Positions 1 to 13,292 are shown, counted from the stretch's first letter. The stretch is 64,000 nt of DNA from Lateolabrax maculatus (GCA_031216445.1 CM062197.1:1308501-1372500), one strand, 5' to 3'. The notes: a model not told the origin generated them from the sequence alone. Numbers and translations are program-made.

Positions 1-1756
1 AGGTTTCAAAGTGCTTTACAAGAAGACAACAGGGCAGAGGGAGATTTAAAAAATGATTATATTTATAAACGTGACCCTTTCGTTAAAGAAATCAAATGCT
101 TTTTAAAAATGTTTTTATAAGTATTTCATATTAAAAATATTTAATATATAAGCTGGATATATGCGCTGATTTGACTTCTGAGTCTTGTAAGGAGTCCAGG
201 AGAAACTCCCCATTGTTGATTTACTGAGCGTGTTCTAGGTTTCCAGCCTTGAATCAGTTTAATTAGCTCATAGAAGTTTGTTTCTGAAGCCTTTAAGAAA
301 AATAAAATGCGACTAAAGTTAATTTAAACTTAACTGCAAAGTGAATTAATGATCACCAGCTCTGTGTAAAAACTCTGTAAAATTAGCTGGTTTTAGTTTT
401 GGTGGATTTAGACTTTAACATTTGCAGCCCTGACTATTCACAGCCACTACAAGTATTTCAGCCATTCCTCACTGAATCCTGTAGTCATTTTCTTTATATC
501 TGCTGACTTGCGCCAGGCCATATTGATGTTCTTTTAAATGGTTTTCAGTCTAATTTATTGTTAACAAATATTGTCAGGTAGCTATTGTTCAGCACAGGAG
601 ATGTGGCCTCTTCAAAGCCTTCTCCACCCTCCTATAGAAATGCATTTCAGTCAGCAGTTTGCCTCAGTTACCTCCGTGGTCAGTGTTTGCACTTTGACGC
701 CCGCTGAAACAAAGCTTTGGTCACCTGAAGCCCGATCGGATCAGAGAAAAGTTTCTTTGCATTAATTCATTAGTAAATCTTGAATTACTGAAATGTCATG
801 AATGGTTAAAATGTTATAATAAAAAATGTGAAATGTGCTTTTTGTCATTTTTTATTTCCCAGTGTAATTTATTGGTATGACTCTGGTTTACATTTACTGA
901 CACTGCTGAGTCTGACTCGGCTTGTTCGGACTGGTTGTACAAACAGTATTTACTCAACTGATGCTGCACAGTTTAGTAACAGCAGATTTTAAATGCAGTC
1001 TGCAGCTTCTTTAACTAAATGCCCACAGGTCACTTGTTATATTTTCTAATGGGTAATTGATGTTTTTAACAACTCCAAGGAAGACGAACCTTTTGAGGGG
1101 TTAAACTTTGAAAGCGTGTGAGTGATTAAAGCTCCCCGGGTGTGGAGTTAAAGATTAAAACTCGCTGATGTGTCATCTGGGTAAAGTACAAAGAGTGGTT
1201 AAAGGAAAATACCCTCTTTGGAGGTAAAATGGTTCCCGAGGACTGGACTCCCACCCCCTTTTTTTTTTTAAACCTTCATGGACATGTTTTTTCTCCCCAG
1301 ACTTTGGGGAAGGATCACTATCTTCCTGAGATCAATGAACTGACTGACTGATATTGAAGACAACAGATTTTTTCTGCATATTTTTTAGTTTTAGGTTTGA
1401 TCACAGTTGTTGTCAAACCTTCAGTGCGATCACAAAGGAATTTATCAGTATTTTTCTTTTATTTTTTTAAATTTTGATTCCAGAGTGAAGAAACATCTTC
1501 TGAACCGTGGACTAACATCCCCCTCGCCCCCCCCCCCTTTTTTTTATTGGATGTGTCAACTCTTTTTTCTCACTTGGCACTGACTTTATTTTTGCCTTTT
1601 CCTCATTTAAACTTTATTTTTTCCACACAGCGGGTGGTGAGGGGGAGGGCAGTCAGCCCCTGTTAATCCTGTCAAGTTGTATTTGAGCATTTGTTCTGAA
1701 ATGTTGATTTTAACCCCTGTTGTTTTCTAAACTTGTCGAGTTCTCTATTGCTCCAG
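1..1756 (+). other. pcf11: pcf11 intron upstream of the first visible exon
   Basis: AT-rich non-coding sequence with no credible coding exon on either strand. It ends at the acceptor of exon 1757, preceded by CTCCAG. Two AATAAA hexamers lie on the pcf11 strand at 301-306 and 818-823. The second is followed by T- and TG-rich sequence, the usual arrangement of a working poly(A) site. Homopolymer T and C runs occur around 1259-1270 and 1530-1546. Confidence 0.6.
818..823 (+). promoter_or_regulatory. pcf11: Candidate premature (intronic) poly(A) signal in pcf11
   Basis: AATAAA in the intron upstream of exon 1757, followed within 40 nt by TGTG and T-rich sequence (TGTGCTTTTTGTCATTTT) that could bind CstF. 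Vertebrate PCF11 is known to limit its own expression through a poly(A) site in intron 1; this hexamer sits in what is probably the equivalent intron. Use of the site is inferred. Confidence 0.35.
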
Positions 1757-2473
1757 GCCCCATCCATCGAGAAGCTTCCAGTTTTGTACTTAGTGGATTC
1801 CATAGTGAAGAATGTTGGAGGAGAGTACCTTGCAGTGTTTGCTAAAAACCTAATCACTTCATTTATATGTGTCTTTGAAAAGGTACAGTTCTCTTTCCTG
1901 CCGTTTAGCATTATTAAAAATTAAGCACTAAAAATCTGTAGCAGCCCACTTCACTTCCCTCCTGTTTGTTGTGTTGCTTGCTTTTTATGTGTGATCTCCT
2001 GCACTCTGCTCCTGTATACTTAATGCTATAACATAGTCCTGCTAATAAAAGTGTGGGAGGGTGGGTTCATGCCATGCTTTTTTTAAATTTTATTAAAATT
2101 AAATTATTCTTGCTTTTTACTTGTCCAGAAAGTGTTAAAACAGTAGTTATAAGTATATTTCCACCTTTTTTTAGTCGTAATGGACATAGTACTAGTAAAA
2201 GTGCTTTATTAGCCTTTGCTGTGATGCTGTTGAAATGTGTTTTAGGTTTTTGTTGGTAGCTGTGGACCAAGTCATGTCCTGTGTTTGTAGGTGGATGAAA
2301 ACACTAGAAAGAGTCTGTTCAAGTTGCGATCGACGTGGGACGATGTGTTTCCTCTGAAGAAGTTGTATGCACTGGACGTCCGGGTCAACTCTGTGGACCC
2401 GGCATGGCCCATCAAGCCACTGCCGCCCACCGTCAACGCCAGCATTCATGTCAACCCAAAGTTTTTAAAACAG
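1757..2473 (+). other. pcf11: PCF11 CID-coding exons
   Basis: Two exons (1757-1882 and 2291-2473) encode the C-terminal part of the CTD-interacting domain, the helical fold that reads phosphorylated RNA polymerase II tails. Conserved blocks seen are LVDSIVKNVGGEYL and ENTRKSLFKLRSTW. The domain runs on into LDVRVNSVDPAWPIKPLPP, which closely matches the mammalian protein. The N-terminal helices are missing because the preceding exon is outside the window. Confidence 0.93.
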
Positions 2474-5400
2474 GTGTGTATGTGCCACAAACACTGGGAC
2501 TCGGGCCGAGGTTGGGCTTTCTTGTCGTACCTTAAGCTCTTCATATACTTGTGGTAAACAAAAAGCAGGTTTTAAAATGAGCTTGAACTTAGTGCAATGA
2601 CAAGGAGATTTATATTTTCTAGAAATGTGTCTGTATCTTGAGACTAATTTTTGTTGACAAGTTTTTGTGCTCTGGGTAATTTTCAAAATACAACCTAGAG
2701 TCATTTCGTCTTTTTATCCAGCTTTCCTCAAAACTGTTGAAACTTTAAAAACAACACAGTTACAAAAGAGGAACTAAATTTAGGAACTTCGAAGTTGCTA
2801 TTGTGTCAGTTTTTTCACTGCAAAGCTGAATTTGTGCTCGAAAAAATGCCACAAATTTAGAGTGGAGACATCAGTCAACTGAGTAACGGATTATTAAAAA
2901 ATTAAATTGCAACTATTTTGATCATCAGTTAGTTGTTTTGTGCCAAACATTCTCTGGTTAAAATGTGAGGGTTTTCTTTGTTGCATATGATAGTAAATTG
3001 ATTGTCTTTGCACTGATCTTTTCACAAAACAAGCAATTTTAAGACGTCACATTGGGCTCTGAGAAATTGTTTCACAATGTTTTACCTTTTTTTTTTTTAT
3101 AGATTTATCAAGATGGAAACCAGTGATGATATCATTACCGATTAATCTGAAATGTTTAAATTTGCATCATTAGGCTGTTTTTCCCTTAAAAAACTAAAGA
3201 AAACATTTGTATCTTAATACTCTTTACCGAATTCCCTCTGAAATGTACTGGAGGTAAAGTGGAAAGTCTCAATAAGTAGAAGTGAAGTCACAAAACTAGA
3301 GGAAGTGGACGCTGATTCTTGGGGTTGTTTCTCTTTGTTCTGACCAAACCATTCTTTGTCTTCTGACCCTTTTACATCGGTGTGTCTCCAGTCTGAGGAG
3401 GCGTCCTCTCCGCAGCCTGTCTCCGCCCAGCCGGCGCCGCCACCACTGGTGGGGGCGCCGGCAGCGGTGGCAGCACCACCGGCAGCTCCCACTCCCGCTC
3501 CCACGCCCGTCCCCGTGGTCAGCCCGTGCAGCCTGACCCAGGAGCAGCTGATCCGGCAGCAGCTGCTGGCCAAACAGAAACAGCTTCTGGAGCTTCAGCA
3601 GAAGAAAATCGAGCTGGAGCTGGAGCAGACCAAAGCTCAGCTGGTAGGACCAGTGAGGGCTGGCGTAGTTGATTCTGATTCCAAATCTGCTTTTGGATCT
3701 TCCTCCTGTCTTATCCCAGTATGTTCATACCAAATTTGACATAAATGATGACCAAATATTTTCTGACCTCACACATTTTGTCTCATTACTAGATTCAGTT
3801 GTTAAATGACATTTTACCTAACTCTTTTAATACGTGGACTTTGCTGTGTGAATGTGTACATTAAAAGAGTTACTGGTTGCTGTAATAATTCCTCCTGTTC
3901 ACACAGCCAGTTAAATTCCACTTCAGCCAACAGTGTTTGCTTGCTGATCCAGTGAGGGAATTTTGTACTAAAAAGACTACAACGATTTCCAATTGGTTTG
4001 TTAACAGACAGTTGAAGCCTCATTTTAACTTTGCTCAACCTTAAAGTTTTTTTATTAGCACAGAACAAGGGCTGTGGATTTTGTCTTCCATCATTTGGAT
4101 TTAAATAGCGTAAAAATGGGATCTCTTAGGATGGGATCCTGCAGCTGGTGTGGAGAGGAGTAACAATCACAGCAAACAAACTCCCAGTACATTGTTTTCT
4201 AACTTTGAACATGTTATTTATAATATTTATTTAATTTCTTCTAATATTACTGGAGGACTTCGGTGGCAACTCTCCTTGGTGACTTCCTGTGGTTTTGACT
4301 TTGCTGTATTGTAAATACTGAACATGTTTTCTAACTGGTCTTGTAGATGGAAGCCCAGTAGGTTTAATAGTCATGTAAAACTCTCTTCTACCACCGAGAC
4401 AAAAGCACCAACACTTGTTTAATGTGTCTGCAGGCTGGTGGATTTGTGTTACCAACGTCGACTTCGGTCTCCACTCCAGCAGCATCGAGTGCGGCGCCAA
4501 AGGCCGTCAGCCAAACTGTTCCTGTGGTCAGACCCTGGATCCCTCCTCAGACTCAGTCAGACACCAAGCCGTCCACCAGAGACCCTCGTCTGAACCGCAC
4601 CGGACCCCCTGCTGCTTCCCAGCCCAAAGAACAGCCTGCTGGGAAGAAAGCAGACACAAACACAACAGGAAGTCCTGTCCAGACACCCGAGAAATCCGCC
4701 CGGCCAGACAAGACCAGGACCCCGAGGAAAGAAGTGCTAGAGGAGAAGCCCAAGTCCAAGTCTCCGTCTCCGATGACCAAAAGTGTCCAGAGTAAAAACA
4801 AACCAGTGGAGGCTGAGATTCAGAAATCAGCTGACGGCACAAAGAAAGATCCCAGGCTGAGGAAACGCACACAGGACAAGACGGGAGAGGCCAAATACGA
4901 GGAGCTGAAGGAGAAGAAAAGGTGCACCGACAAGAAGGAGAGAGAGGAGACTGCACGGGGAGCAGAGCCTCAGAGGCTCAACAAAGGGAAGCTGGTGAAC
5001 GGTTCTGTGACCAAACACGACCGCGAGGAGTCCACAGACAAGGTCGAATTCAAGGCAGGAGGCAACGCCCGAACACATGCCAGGAAACGCACCCGCTCGC
5101 GGTCCAGGTCGCGCTCCCCTGCCGCCTCCCCGAAGAGGAAAGACAGGCGGTCGCCCAAGAGCAGAACCAGGAGCAGCTCCCTGTCCCCGTCACCCTCCCA
5201 CAAACCCGGCAAACCCAGGAGGGTCCGTGCGGACGAACAAGAGCACGGCAAACCCGGCCGAGAGGACCGACTCGCGCCCAAGAAGAACCAATCAGAGAGC
5301 AGGAGGTCAAAAAGGCCGGCAGACGACCGGCACCCTGAGTCCAGAGACTCTCATTCCCCACGGAGCCACGACGGAGGCGGCAAGGACGCCAAGGAGGCTC

Positions 5401-8400
5401 CTCACCGCTGGAGGAGCGGCTGGGAGGAGAACAAACAGTGAGTCCATCACTTCCACTGTTCAGTGTTCACAATCATTAATAATCTTAACAAACCTTTAAC
5501 AAGGCCTCAGAATCAAACCTGTGTACTTTTCTCTACATGCCGAAATAGACCAAACACAAATGATTTTAAGATTATTTGAAAATCTATTATATCTAAAATC
5601 TATATTTTTAGTAATTTGCCGTTTCTGAATTAAGAATGAATTGTGGTGGTTTGCTGGGCTACATTTAGATCCCAGATTTGCATTTTTAATATTTGTTTTA
5701 GTCTTAAAACTAAACTATACTGAACGTGCAGCAAACTGTCGATCAAAGGTTTGACTAGTCACCGCAGCAGCGCTCCGGGTTGTCTCAGCGTTTCTGGATG
5801 AAGCAGTTCGACTAGTGAAAAAACACATTTGTATTTCTTCTCCAGTCCAAAGCTGCCGGAGGACTCTCACACGAAGCCCGGACCTCAGAGACACAAACAG
5901 TACGGCACCCCGACTCGGCCTACCACTCCTCGCACCCCGAAGCATCGCCTCAGTGTGGACGCCAACCTGCAGATACCCGAAGTCCTCAACTCCGCCTCCA
6001 AGAAGGACCTGCTCAGGAGGGTACGTCACAGACACAGTCACAGAAGTTATATCTAATTTAAATTAATATGTATTAAACATCAAAAACAGTCTCAAAAGGT
6101 TCTATGATCAGCTTTATAGGAAGATGGGGAAATTTTTATAAATGTTAATAAGGGTAATAAATCAAAATAAGAGAATATTATTATTGTTTTCCCTCCTTTT
6201 ATTCCTCTAAAAGTTGTCTTCTTCCCGTCTCTCTCCACAGGCCAGTAAGCGTCTGGAGAGTGGCGAGATTTCCCAGGAGGAGTTCCTGAACATGGCCCAC
6301 CAGATCAAACATTTCTTCCAGTATCAGGAGGAGAAGCAGCAGCACTCCGACAGCTGGGACGACACCGGCAGCTTCTCCGCCAAGAAGCAGCCGCTGCTGA
6401 CCACGCCCCCCTCCGCTCAGCCCCGCCCCCACGATGGTATGGACGCGGCGGAGCTGTCATACTACGAGCACAAGTCCAAGCTGAGGAAGACGCAGGTCAC
6501 CCGCCGAGCTGCCGGGGAGGAGTGGGAGGGCGAGGAGAGTGCGGAGGAGGGCGAGGACGCCGGGCAGGCCGAGAAGACGGCAGCTGGCCGGATCGCCGGA
6601 CATCCGCCACCACATAAATACAGCCGGGCGCCACGGGACAGGCCAGGTGAGCTTGAGTGTGATCGGGGAAAAGGGAAACTGAGACAAGTGAAGTAATTTA
6701 TAAGTTATTACACAGATTTCGCTGATGTCCGTTGGTTAATGACTCTTACAGGTGAAAGGCGAAGTAAAGAGCGCGAAGACCCCCGGCCTCCGCTCGGTCC
6801 TATGATCGAGGAATACAACCATGGCAAAGAGTTCCCCGCTCTGAAGTCTCTACCAGGCCTCCGCTTCAGGAGGAGAGCCGACCCCAGAGAGTCCAGTGAG
6901 TCCGCTGCTGCGAATGTATCCATGATGATGTGTTTACCTGTTCAACCTGATCTGTGAAGCAAAACGTTATCTGTTATCTGTCGTCTTTATCCACAGAGAG
7001 GTCAGAGGTCAGGTTCTGGAGCTGCGGGGTGTCAGGGTCTCGATCAGTGATACTTCAGCAGGGTTAGAGACTCTTCTAAAGAGATCACAGTTTACACATT
7101 TAATTAGGGGCTAAGCTCACACGCTCATCCTGAATTATTCACAACAGCAACCGTAGCACCACAGTCAGCCTCCAAGGATCATGGGAGTTGTAGTCAGTAG
7201 CTGGTTAGAGAGAAGAAGAGTTCAGGAGGGTGAAATCCAGTTTGGTCGTTATTTAGATCACTTCTCTGTAGTTTCTGTAACCTTTTTAGTGAGATGAAGC
7301 TCACAGTTATTTAAGTCAAACACTTCATCACGAGTGAATGTCAGGATGTTGACAGTCGCAGGAAGTCGGAAAATGTTTTCATGAGTTTATATCTGTTGTT
7401 TCCAGGTGAGCGAGAGTGGACCTCGCCGCTGACGGAGCGCCTGCGCTACGACGAGCGTGAGGAGCAGAAGAGCGGCTACGACGCTCCTCGGAGGTACGGC
7501 CCACCCGCCGACCCCAGGCACCCCGACCCACGGAGGCCGGAGGGACCCCCGCCCTCTGGCTCCGTGGTCCACAGGAACTGTCCAAGCCCGGCCAGTCTCG
7601 ACCCGCCAGCCCCCAGGTTCGAGCGTGAGCGTCTGTCGCCTCTACACCAGAAAGAGTCGGCAGAGGTTAGCCCGGTCCCGCGCTTCGAGAGTCCCAACAG
7701 CGAGCACTCTGACGACGGGCCCCTCAACCCGGATGTTCCCCCACCTCATCCTCATCCTCCCCCTCCTCCCAAATCCATCCTGAAGGCACCGGCCCGCGCA
7801 GGACCGCTGTCTTCTGTACGACAGCACAGCGACTCCCCGGGACACACGCCTCCTCACGACGGAGGACACCCCCCCGCCCGTTACAATGGGCCCGGACACA
7901 TGGGCCCCTCCAGACCGCATCCTCAGGGGTGGTTCGAAGGCGGAGGCCCAGGGCTTTACGATGACTCGTCTCGGTTCGACGGGCCTCACCACCAGGGTCC
8001 CGGCAGGTTCGATGGTGGCGGGCCGCCTCATCACAACATGCCGGAGAGGTTCGATGGACCCGGGCGATGCGACGGCCCCCAGATGTCTCATGGTCCAATG
8101 AGAACTGGAGACGGTATGGGGAGGTTTGAAGGTCCACCTCACCCTCAGGGCCCCGGGAGGTTTGACGGTCCCGTTGGTCAGCAGCCCCCAGTGAGGTTTG
8201 AGGGACAGGGACCCGGGCCGGGCCACTTTGAGGGCCCTATGCAACGCTTTAACAACATGGCTCCTGGATCCGGACCGATTGGCTTCCAGCAGCCACGACC
8301 CATGCGCTTCGAGAGTCCACCAAACCAGATGGGCCCGATGAGGTTTGAAGGCCCCGGTCCGATGCGCTTCGATGGGCCTGGCCAGCCGGGGCCTAGGTTT

Positions 8401-11400
8401 GACTTGCCCAATGTGCCCCACCAGGGTGGGCCACCGGTCTACGAGTGTGCCCCCGGCCAGCAGGGCCCCTTGAGGTTTGGACCCCAACACAACCTGCAAC
8501 CCCCCATGAGGCCGATGGCCCAGCCTATCTACGACAGCATCGCCCCCCAGCCGAACTACAGTATGGCCCCCCAGCGTTTCCCGGAGCCAATGAACCCCCA
8601 GTTCCCTGCGGGGCCGATGGCGTTCCCGGCTCAGCCCAACCTGCAGCCGGCAGGAAACTTCAACATGCAGCCGGCACCGCCCTTCAGCCAGCCGGCCCCC
8701 GCCCCCTTCTACAACCCCGCCGCCCCCGCTGTCGGCATGCAGCAGCCGGTGAGTGACACGCCGACACACAGACGCACACGGTCAGACTGTGTGAGAGAAA
8801 CAAAAAACTGAAAGTTCTTCTATATGTGACAGACTGAAGTAGGATAATGTACAATTAAATAAACTTTACCATAAACGATGAAAACACAGTAAATAAGAGT
8901 CTTCAAACATTGTGTGTTGTTAAATGTTGTTTTCAGGTAAACATGATGACGAACCTCAACCAGCCCTTCCTGCCTCAGAACCCAGTGCCTTTCAGACCGC
9001 AGAGTAAGATCGTCTGACACTTCATTTATAGATTTTTATAGATTTGGTTAAAAATTATATAAATATGATCAGCACTGCAATCACAACCTTAAAGTAACTG
9101 ATCTGGAAAAGTAATTTGTTGAGAATTAAGAAATGAAATGTTGTTTACTGGTTGTTTTCGTGTCCCTGCAGCTCCGCAGGTCGGCCCTGCAGAGAACCAC
9201 TTTGGTCAGGTTGACGTCAACGACCTGCTAACCAAACTCATCTCAAACGGCATCATCAAACCCTCGCAGCCCGACGCCGCGCCGACCACCAGCAACGGTC
9301 AGTGGACCACTCGAGTGTTTTCTCTTGAATCTCTGAAACATCACAGTTATTATATTTACATTGTTTGGTCATTCAAATAATTGTTTGTTTTCCCAGAATC
9401 CTCTGCCGTGGCGGCTCCAGCGGCTCCGCCTGTTGTGGTGGAGGAGGAGGAGGAAGAGCAGCAGGAGGAGGAGGAGGACGATGATTTCCCAGACCTCACC
9501 AGCTTCACCATTGATGACATGAAACTGTGAGTACGGGCCTCAAAGCCTTTTAATGATTGGTCGATCTACTCTGATAATTCCTTTTTTTAGCAAACCTGAC
9601 AGATTTTCTGTTTTTCTAACATTGTAAGCTGAATATTTTGGGGTTTTGTCACATTTGAAGACATTTTTCACACGATTTCTTGAAATATCACAGACAAAAC
9701 AATTGATTGATAATGCAATGTTAACAGCTTCCAATATTTTTGACCTGTTTAACTTCAGTTCTGTGACTGACCGTCAGCTGTAGGAGAATAAACTCGGTGT
9801 ATTCATGAGACAAAATCAAACCATAATAATTAATAATAATTATCCTAACGTTTCAGTCAGTGTTGTGACTCATTTGGTCCCTGTGTTACTTGGTCCCCCC
9901 TCCTCTCCTCAGGCGTTATGAGAGCGTGGTGACCAAGCTGTACTCAGGGAACCAGTGCTGCCTGTGCAGCATGCGGTTCACCGCCGCTCAGACCGACATG
10001 TACGCCGACCACCTGGACTGGCACTTCAGGCAGAACCACGCCGGCAAAGTCGCCAGCAAGAAGATCACACACCGCCGCTGGTACTACAGCCTCACGGTGA
10101 GAACATTTCCTGCACCCATTTGGACACCTTACACTGCTCAACTGATCTTAGAACAACTCAAGAGATCACAAGAGCAGCTGATCGTCCTGATGTTTAAACT
10201 CGTCTGTTGTGTCCATCAGGACTGGATCGAGTTTGAGGAGATCGCCGACCTGGAGGAGCGAGCGAAGAGCCACTTCTTTGAGAAGGTGAACGAGGAGGAG
10301 GTCCAGAAGAACCAGGCGGCCGCGAAGGAGAAGGAGTTCCAGAGTGTGAAAGCCACCAAGGACCAAGTGGGAGAGGTGAGACGCTCGGACTGATGTTTGT
10401 CCTTCAGCCGCTACAACAAGCTTTTATCAAAGACATGAACTCATCAGAGGTGTCTTAATCAGCCAATCAGGAGCCTCGGTGATGAAAGAATCCTGGGCTG
10501 CGTCCAAAATCAAATTCCTGGTTTACTCAGAGTTCAAACAAAAATGGTGTTAATAACAGTTAATACAGCAGGGGTGGAAGGAGGACTCAGATGTTTTACT
10601 TGAGGCAAAAACATTGTTGATTTGCATTAACTTCCAGAACAGGAATCTGGACATTGGATGAATCTCAAAATTGAATTGATGAAAAAACACATACCTAATT
10701 AGATAATCCCTCATTTGCATATTTAAACATAAGTAATCAACTAGGAAAGTTTCATTGTTATATCGATTGGTTAAATTTTTCTCAAGAAGGAAAATATACA
10801 GTGTGATACATTATTTTTCCTCCTGCAGTCGTGTGAAATCTGCCAGGAGCCGTTCGAGACGTACTGGGTGGAGGAGGAGGAGGACTGGTTCCTGAAGAAC
10901 GCCCTCAGGGTCGACGACAAGGTACCACGCCACGCCACGCCACACCCACTGATCACAGCTCGTTCCTCACACGCACTTCAATCAATTCAACTCTAGCATA
11001 TTTTGACTTTACAGCTGAAAATAGAAGCTAAAATGATTAACTGCCTTTTCACTGTTAAATGACGTGACAGTGAACTGAATCTCTGTAGGAAACTGATGTG
11101 CATTTATATATAAAGAATCTGTTTCTGAAGTGTTAAAATGTGATTTGTGCTTTAAACTGTTAAATCAATCAGTTTAACTGAACTCCGACTGTTTCTTCTA
11201 AAATGACACAAAATGTCAATGAAGTCTGGAAAAGGTTCCCTTTTGCTGATTATTAAAATTGTAATAATGTTCCTGAGTTTATCTCCAGTGTGTTTGTTCC
11301 GATCAACATAATGATCATTACCAACAAGTGTTTTCCTGTTTGATTGATCTGTGTTTGTGTTTTCTCTCTACAGAACTTCCATCCTTCCTGTTTTGAAGAT

Positions 11401-11769
11401 TATAAAAATGTGAGTAACTGAAAAATAAACCGTGTGTATATATAAATAATGATTAATAATTAAACCTTCAGACATTTGACCTGCTGCCATTTGTCTCGTC
11501 AGACATCATCATACCTCGACGTCACGCCGTCGCCCAACAAGGTGCTCACTGACCACCCACTGAGCGCCTTCATAAAGAGCGAAGAAGAAGAAGAACAAGA
11601 GGACACTTCCTGTGCTGTCGCTGCTGTTGCCGCCGCCGCTGCCGTGGCCCCCGCCATCGTGGTCAAACAGGAAGTAGAGTCTGAGGCCTGTGAGCTTCCT
11701 GATGTGAAAAAAGAAGAGGAGGAGGAGGTTTTAACAGATGAAGTGCAATCGGATCAAAATAAAGTGTAA
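1757..11769 (+). CDS. pcf11: Pre-mRNA cleavage complex 2 protein Pcf11 (5'-partial)
   Basis: Scaffold subunit of cleavage factor II. It binds the RNA polymerase II C-terminal domain and drives poly(A)-site cleavage and transcription termination in the nucleus. Sixteen coding exons: 1757-1882, 2291-2473, 3392-3643, 4434-5437, 5846-6020, 6241-6646, 6752-6895, 7406-8748, 8937-9003, 9172-9297, 9397-9526, 9913-10096, 10220-10375, 10829-10921, 11374-11409, 11503-11769. All junctions are GT-AG and phases agree; the sum is 4692 nt (1563 residues plus stop). Visible in order: the second half of the CID (PSIEKLPVLYLVDSIVKNVG), a Gln/Leu-rich helix (LTQEQLIRQQLLAKQKQ), a charged Arg/Ser-rich stretch, Gly/Pro-rich RFEGP repeats, an acidic stretch, and two zinc-binding motifs flanking THRRWYYSLTDWIEFEEI, the CLP1-contact region known in the family. 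The first coding exon (about 60 residues) must lie left of the window; I could not find it in 1-1756. Recognised from remembered vertebrate PCF11 sequence. Confidence 0.96.
7406..8748 (+). other. pcf11: PCF11 large repeat exon (RFEGP/RFDGP repeats)
   Basis: A single 1343-nt exon encodes a proline- and glycine-rich region in which RF(E/D)GP-like units recur many times between about 7965 and 8405. The same kind of repeat occurs in mammalian PCF11 in larger number. Low-complexity GC-rich codons leave long open frames on the opposite strand (for example 7642-8769), which are shadows. The exon ends with a Met/Pro/Gln-rich segment and a GTGAGT donor at 8749. Confidence 0.9.
9913..11409 (+). other. 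pcf11: PCF11 zinc-finger pair and CLP1-contact exons
   Basis: The exon at 9913-10096 carries the first zinc motif (CLCSMRF followed by HLDWH). The exons at 10829-10921 and 11374-11409 carry the second (CEICQEPFE and FHPSCFEDY), with its ligands split by an intron. Between them, exon 10220-10375 encodes the DWIEFEEIADLEERAKS helix. In the family this region binds CLP1 and is needed for cleavage activity. Confidence 0.88.
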
Positions 11770-12277
11770 CGCTGCTGTTCTCAGCCTCACCTTCACCTTT
11801 TCTTTGTTTTTGAAGAAAAGGTGTTTTTAGCGTGCGGAGGCGGGGTCCGCCTCAGCAACATAAACTTCAATACATTTTTGTATTTGGATTCTGCGCGACC
11901 ATTTCAGGTCTCCTGTTTCTCTGTGAATCGATTTAAAACTGAACTGAAATTGTTTATTAAAAAAAGAACTGTTTTGTTTCTTTTGGCTAAAAGATGTAAA
12001 TGATTTAATTTATAAATTAAAGTATTTTTTGGTATCTCTGGTGTAACAGTGATTGAATCTAAACGGCTGCTGTTTGCTGCCTGTTACAGTCTGTAAATAG
12101 TTGATTGATTGGTTTAATGACAGGTAGTTTCAGGTGTTCAGTTGTTTCTGGCTGCATTAAAGGTAAGCATCATCTGATTGGACGACTGAAGACCCCACCT
12201 GCTCATCAGGAAGCGTCTCGTCGGAGAGGCGAAGTCGTATTTTCGTTTTGTTTTTCTTTGGTCTCCAGTTGATCTTC

Positions 12278-12283
12278 AATAAA
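12278..12283 (+). terminator. pcf11: pcf11 poly(A) signal
   Basis: AATAAA about 510 nt after the stop codon, followed by TG-rich sequence (TTGTTTGTGTG) from 12297. A second AATAAA lies at 12368-12373. Either would end pcf11 before the convergent ccdc90b transcript. Confidence 0.65.
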
Positions 12284-12770
12284 AGAGTCTGAAACTTGTT
12301 TGTGTGAACAGTGATTGATCTTTGACTCTGATCTCAGTTTTATTGTCATTTAGGTTTTGAAACAAAAAAATAAAGCTTTAGTGGATTTAAATTCTTTGTT
12401 CTGGTGTTTTTATTTAACGTGACAGACTCATTTCTTTGATCTAAAGTTCCAGGTGTCAATTGTTTTTAATGAAGGAAAGTTTAACTTAACTTCCTCACAT
12501 CAAACCCAACGGTCGATACTTCCTGTAGCTGGATGTATCAATATAGGATGTAAATAGACATGCGAGTGGCTCGTCTTCTTCTGTGGTATTTCTGACAAAG
12601 TATTTCTTGTGTGGTCGATTCTTTATTTCTCTCACAATCCTTCCTCTTTCTTTAAAGTTTGAAGTTTGCACCATCACAGCAGTGAGTCTCCAGTTCCTTC
12701 GGTCACATTTTCAGTACTATGATACAAAAAATATAATCACACGTGAAGGTTTTTGTTTTGATTTACATTC
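12284..12770. other. Convergent spacer between pcf11 and ccdc90b
   Basis: About 490 bp of AT-rich sequence between the pcf11 poly(A) signal and the likely end of ccdc90b. No gene seen. The two transcription units meet tail to tail here and their ends could overlap if the distal pcf11 hexamer is used. Confidence 0.6.
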
Positions 12771-12776
12771 TTTATT
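12771..12776 (-). terminator. ccdc90b: Candidate ccdc90b poly(A) signal
   Basis: TTTATT on the plus strand reads AATAAA on the minus strand, about 520 nt past the ccdc90b stop. It is the best-placed hexamer for this gene, but I could not judge its downstream element firmly. Confidence 0.45.
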
Positions 12777-12899
12777 TGTGTTTCTTTGACTATCATCAGC
12801 TGTTATTACACACATATATAGTATATTGAGAGTAAATTATCATTTAGTGTCAGTAAATGAATGTCAGGAAGCTCAAAATGTTGCTTGATATATTTCTAC

Positions 12900-13120
12900 T
12901 CCACTTGTCTGAGTACTGAATATTACCCTATTCTTCTAGGGCAGAAGTGTACAGAACAAACACCTGAACACTGTACTTATATTCAGTCCTTGAGTTAAGG
13001 TACTTGGTATTTATGTACTTTAAGTACATACTGCTGATAATACACCTGTACTTCTACTCAAGTACAAATTTAAATGCAGGACTTTTACTTGTCTCTGAGT
13101 ATTTTAATGGTACTTTTACT
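12900..13120. repeat. Percomorph-type dispersed repeat (ACTTAAGTACT family)
   Basis: Sequence rich in GTACTTTTACTTAAGTAC-like words, including CTTCTACTCAAGTAC and GACTTTTACTTG. The same family recurs at about 34640-35060, 39860-40080, 50020-50170 and 62040-62560. It lies in the presumed 3' UTR of ccdc90b. Class assignment (MITE or SINE) is not possible by eye. Confidence 0.55.
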
Positions 13121-13292
13121 GAATTAAAACACAGTGGAGATGAACTGAATTTGGTTTATGTTGCTTTAAACATATAATTGTGATATTTTAAAGCAGCAAT
13201 CCACAGATCTGAGTGCTAAAGAGTTTTTTCTCCACTGGAAATACTTTGTGTCGAGGATGAAGACGAGTTGGACGAGTCAGTTTGCGCATCCT

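Noticed and set aside
1..1756. Search for the first coding exon of pcf11
   Set aside because: No frame encodes the expected N-terminal CID helices, so the exon is taken to be outside the window and none was forced.
7642..8769. 375-codon open frame on the minus strand
   Set aside because: Exact shadow of the GC-rich repetitive pcf11 exon 7406-8748, whose plus-strand frame matches PCF11. No independent homology or splice context.
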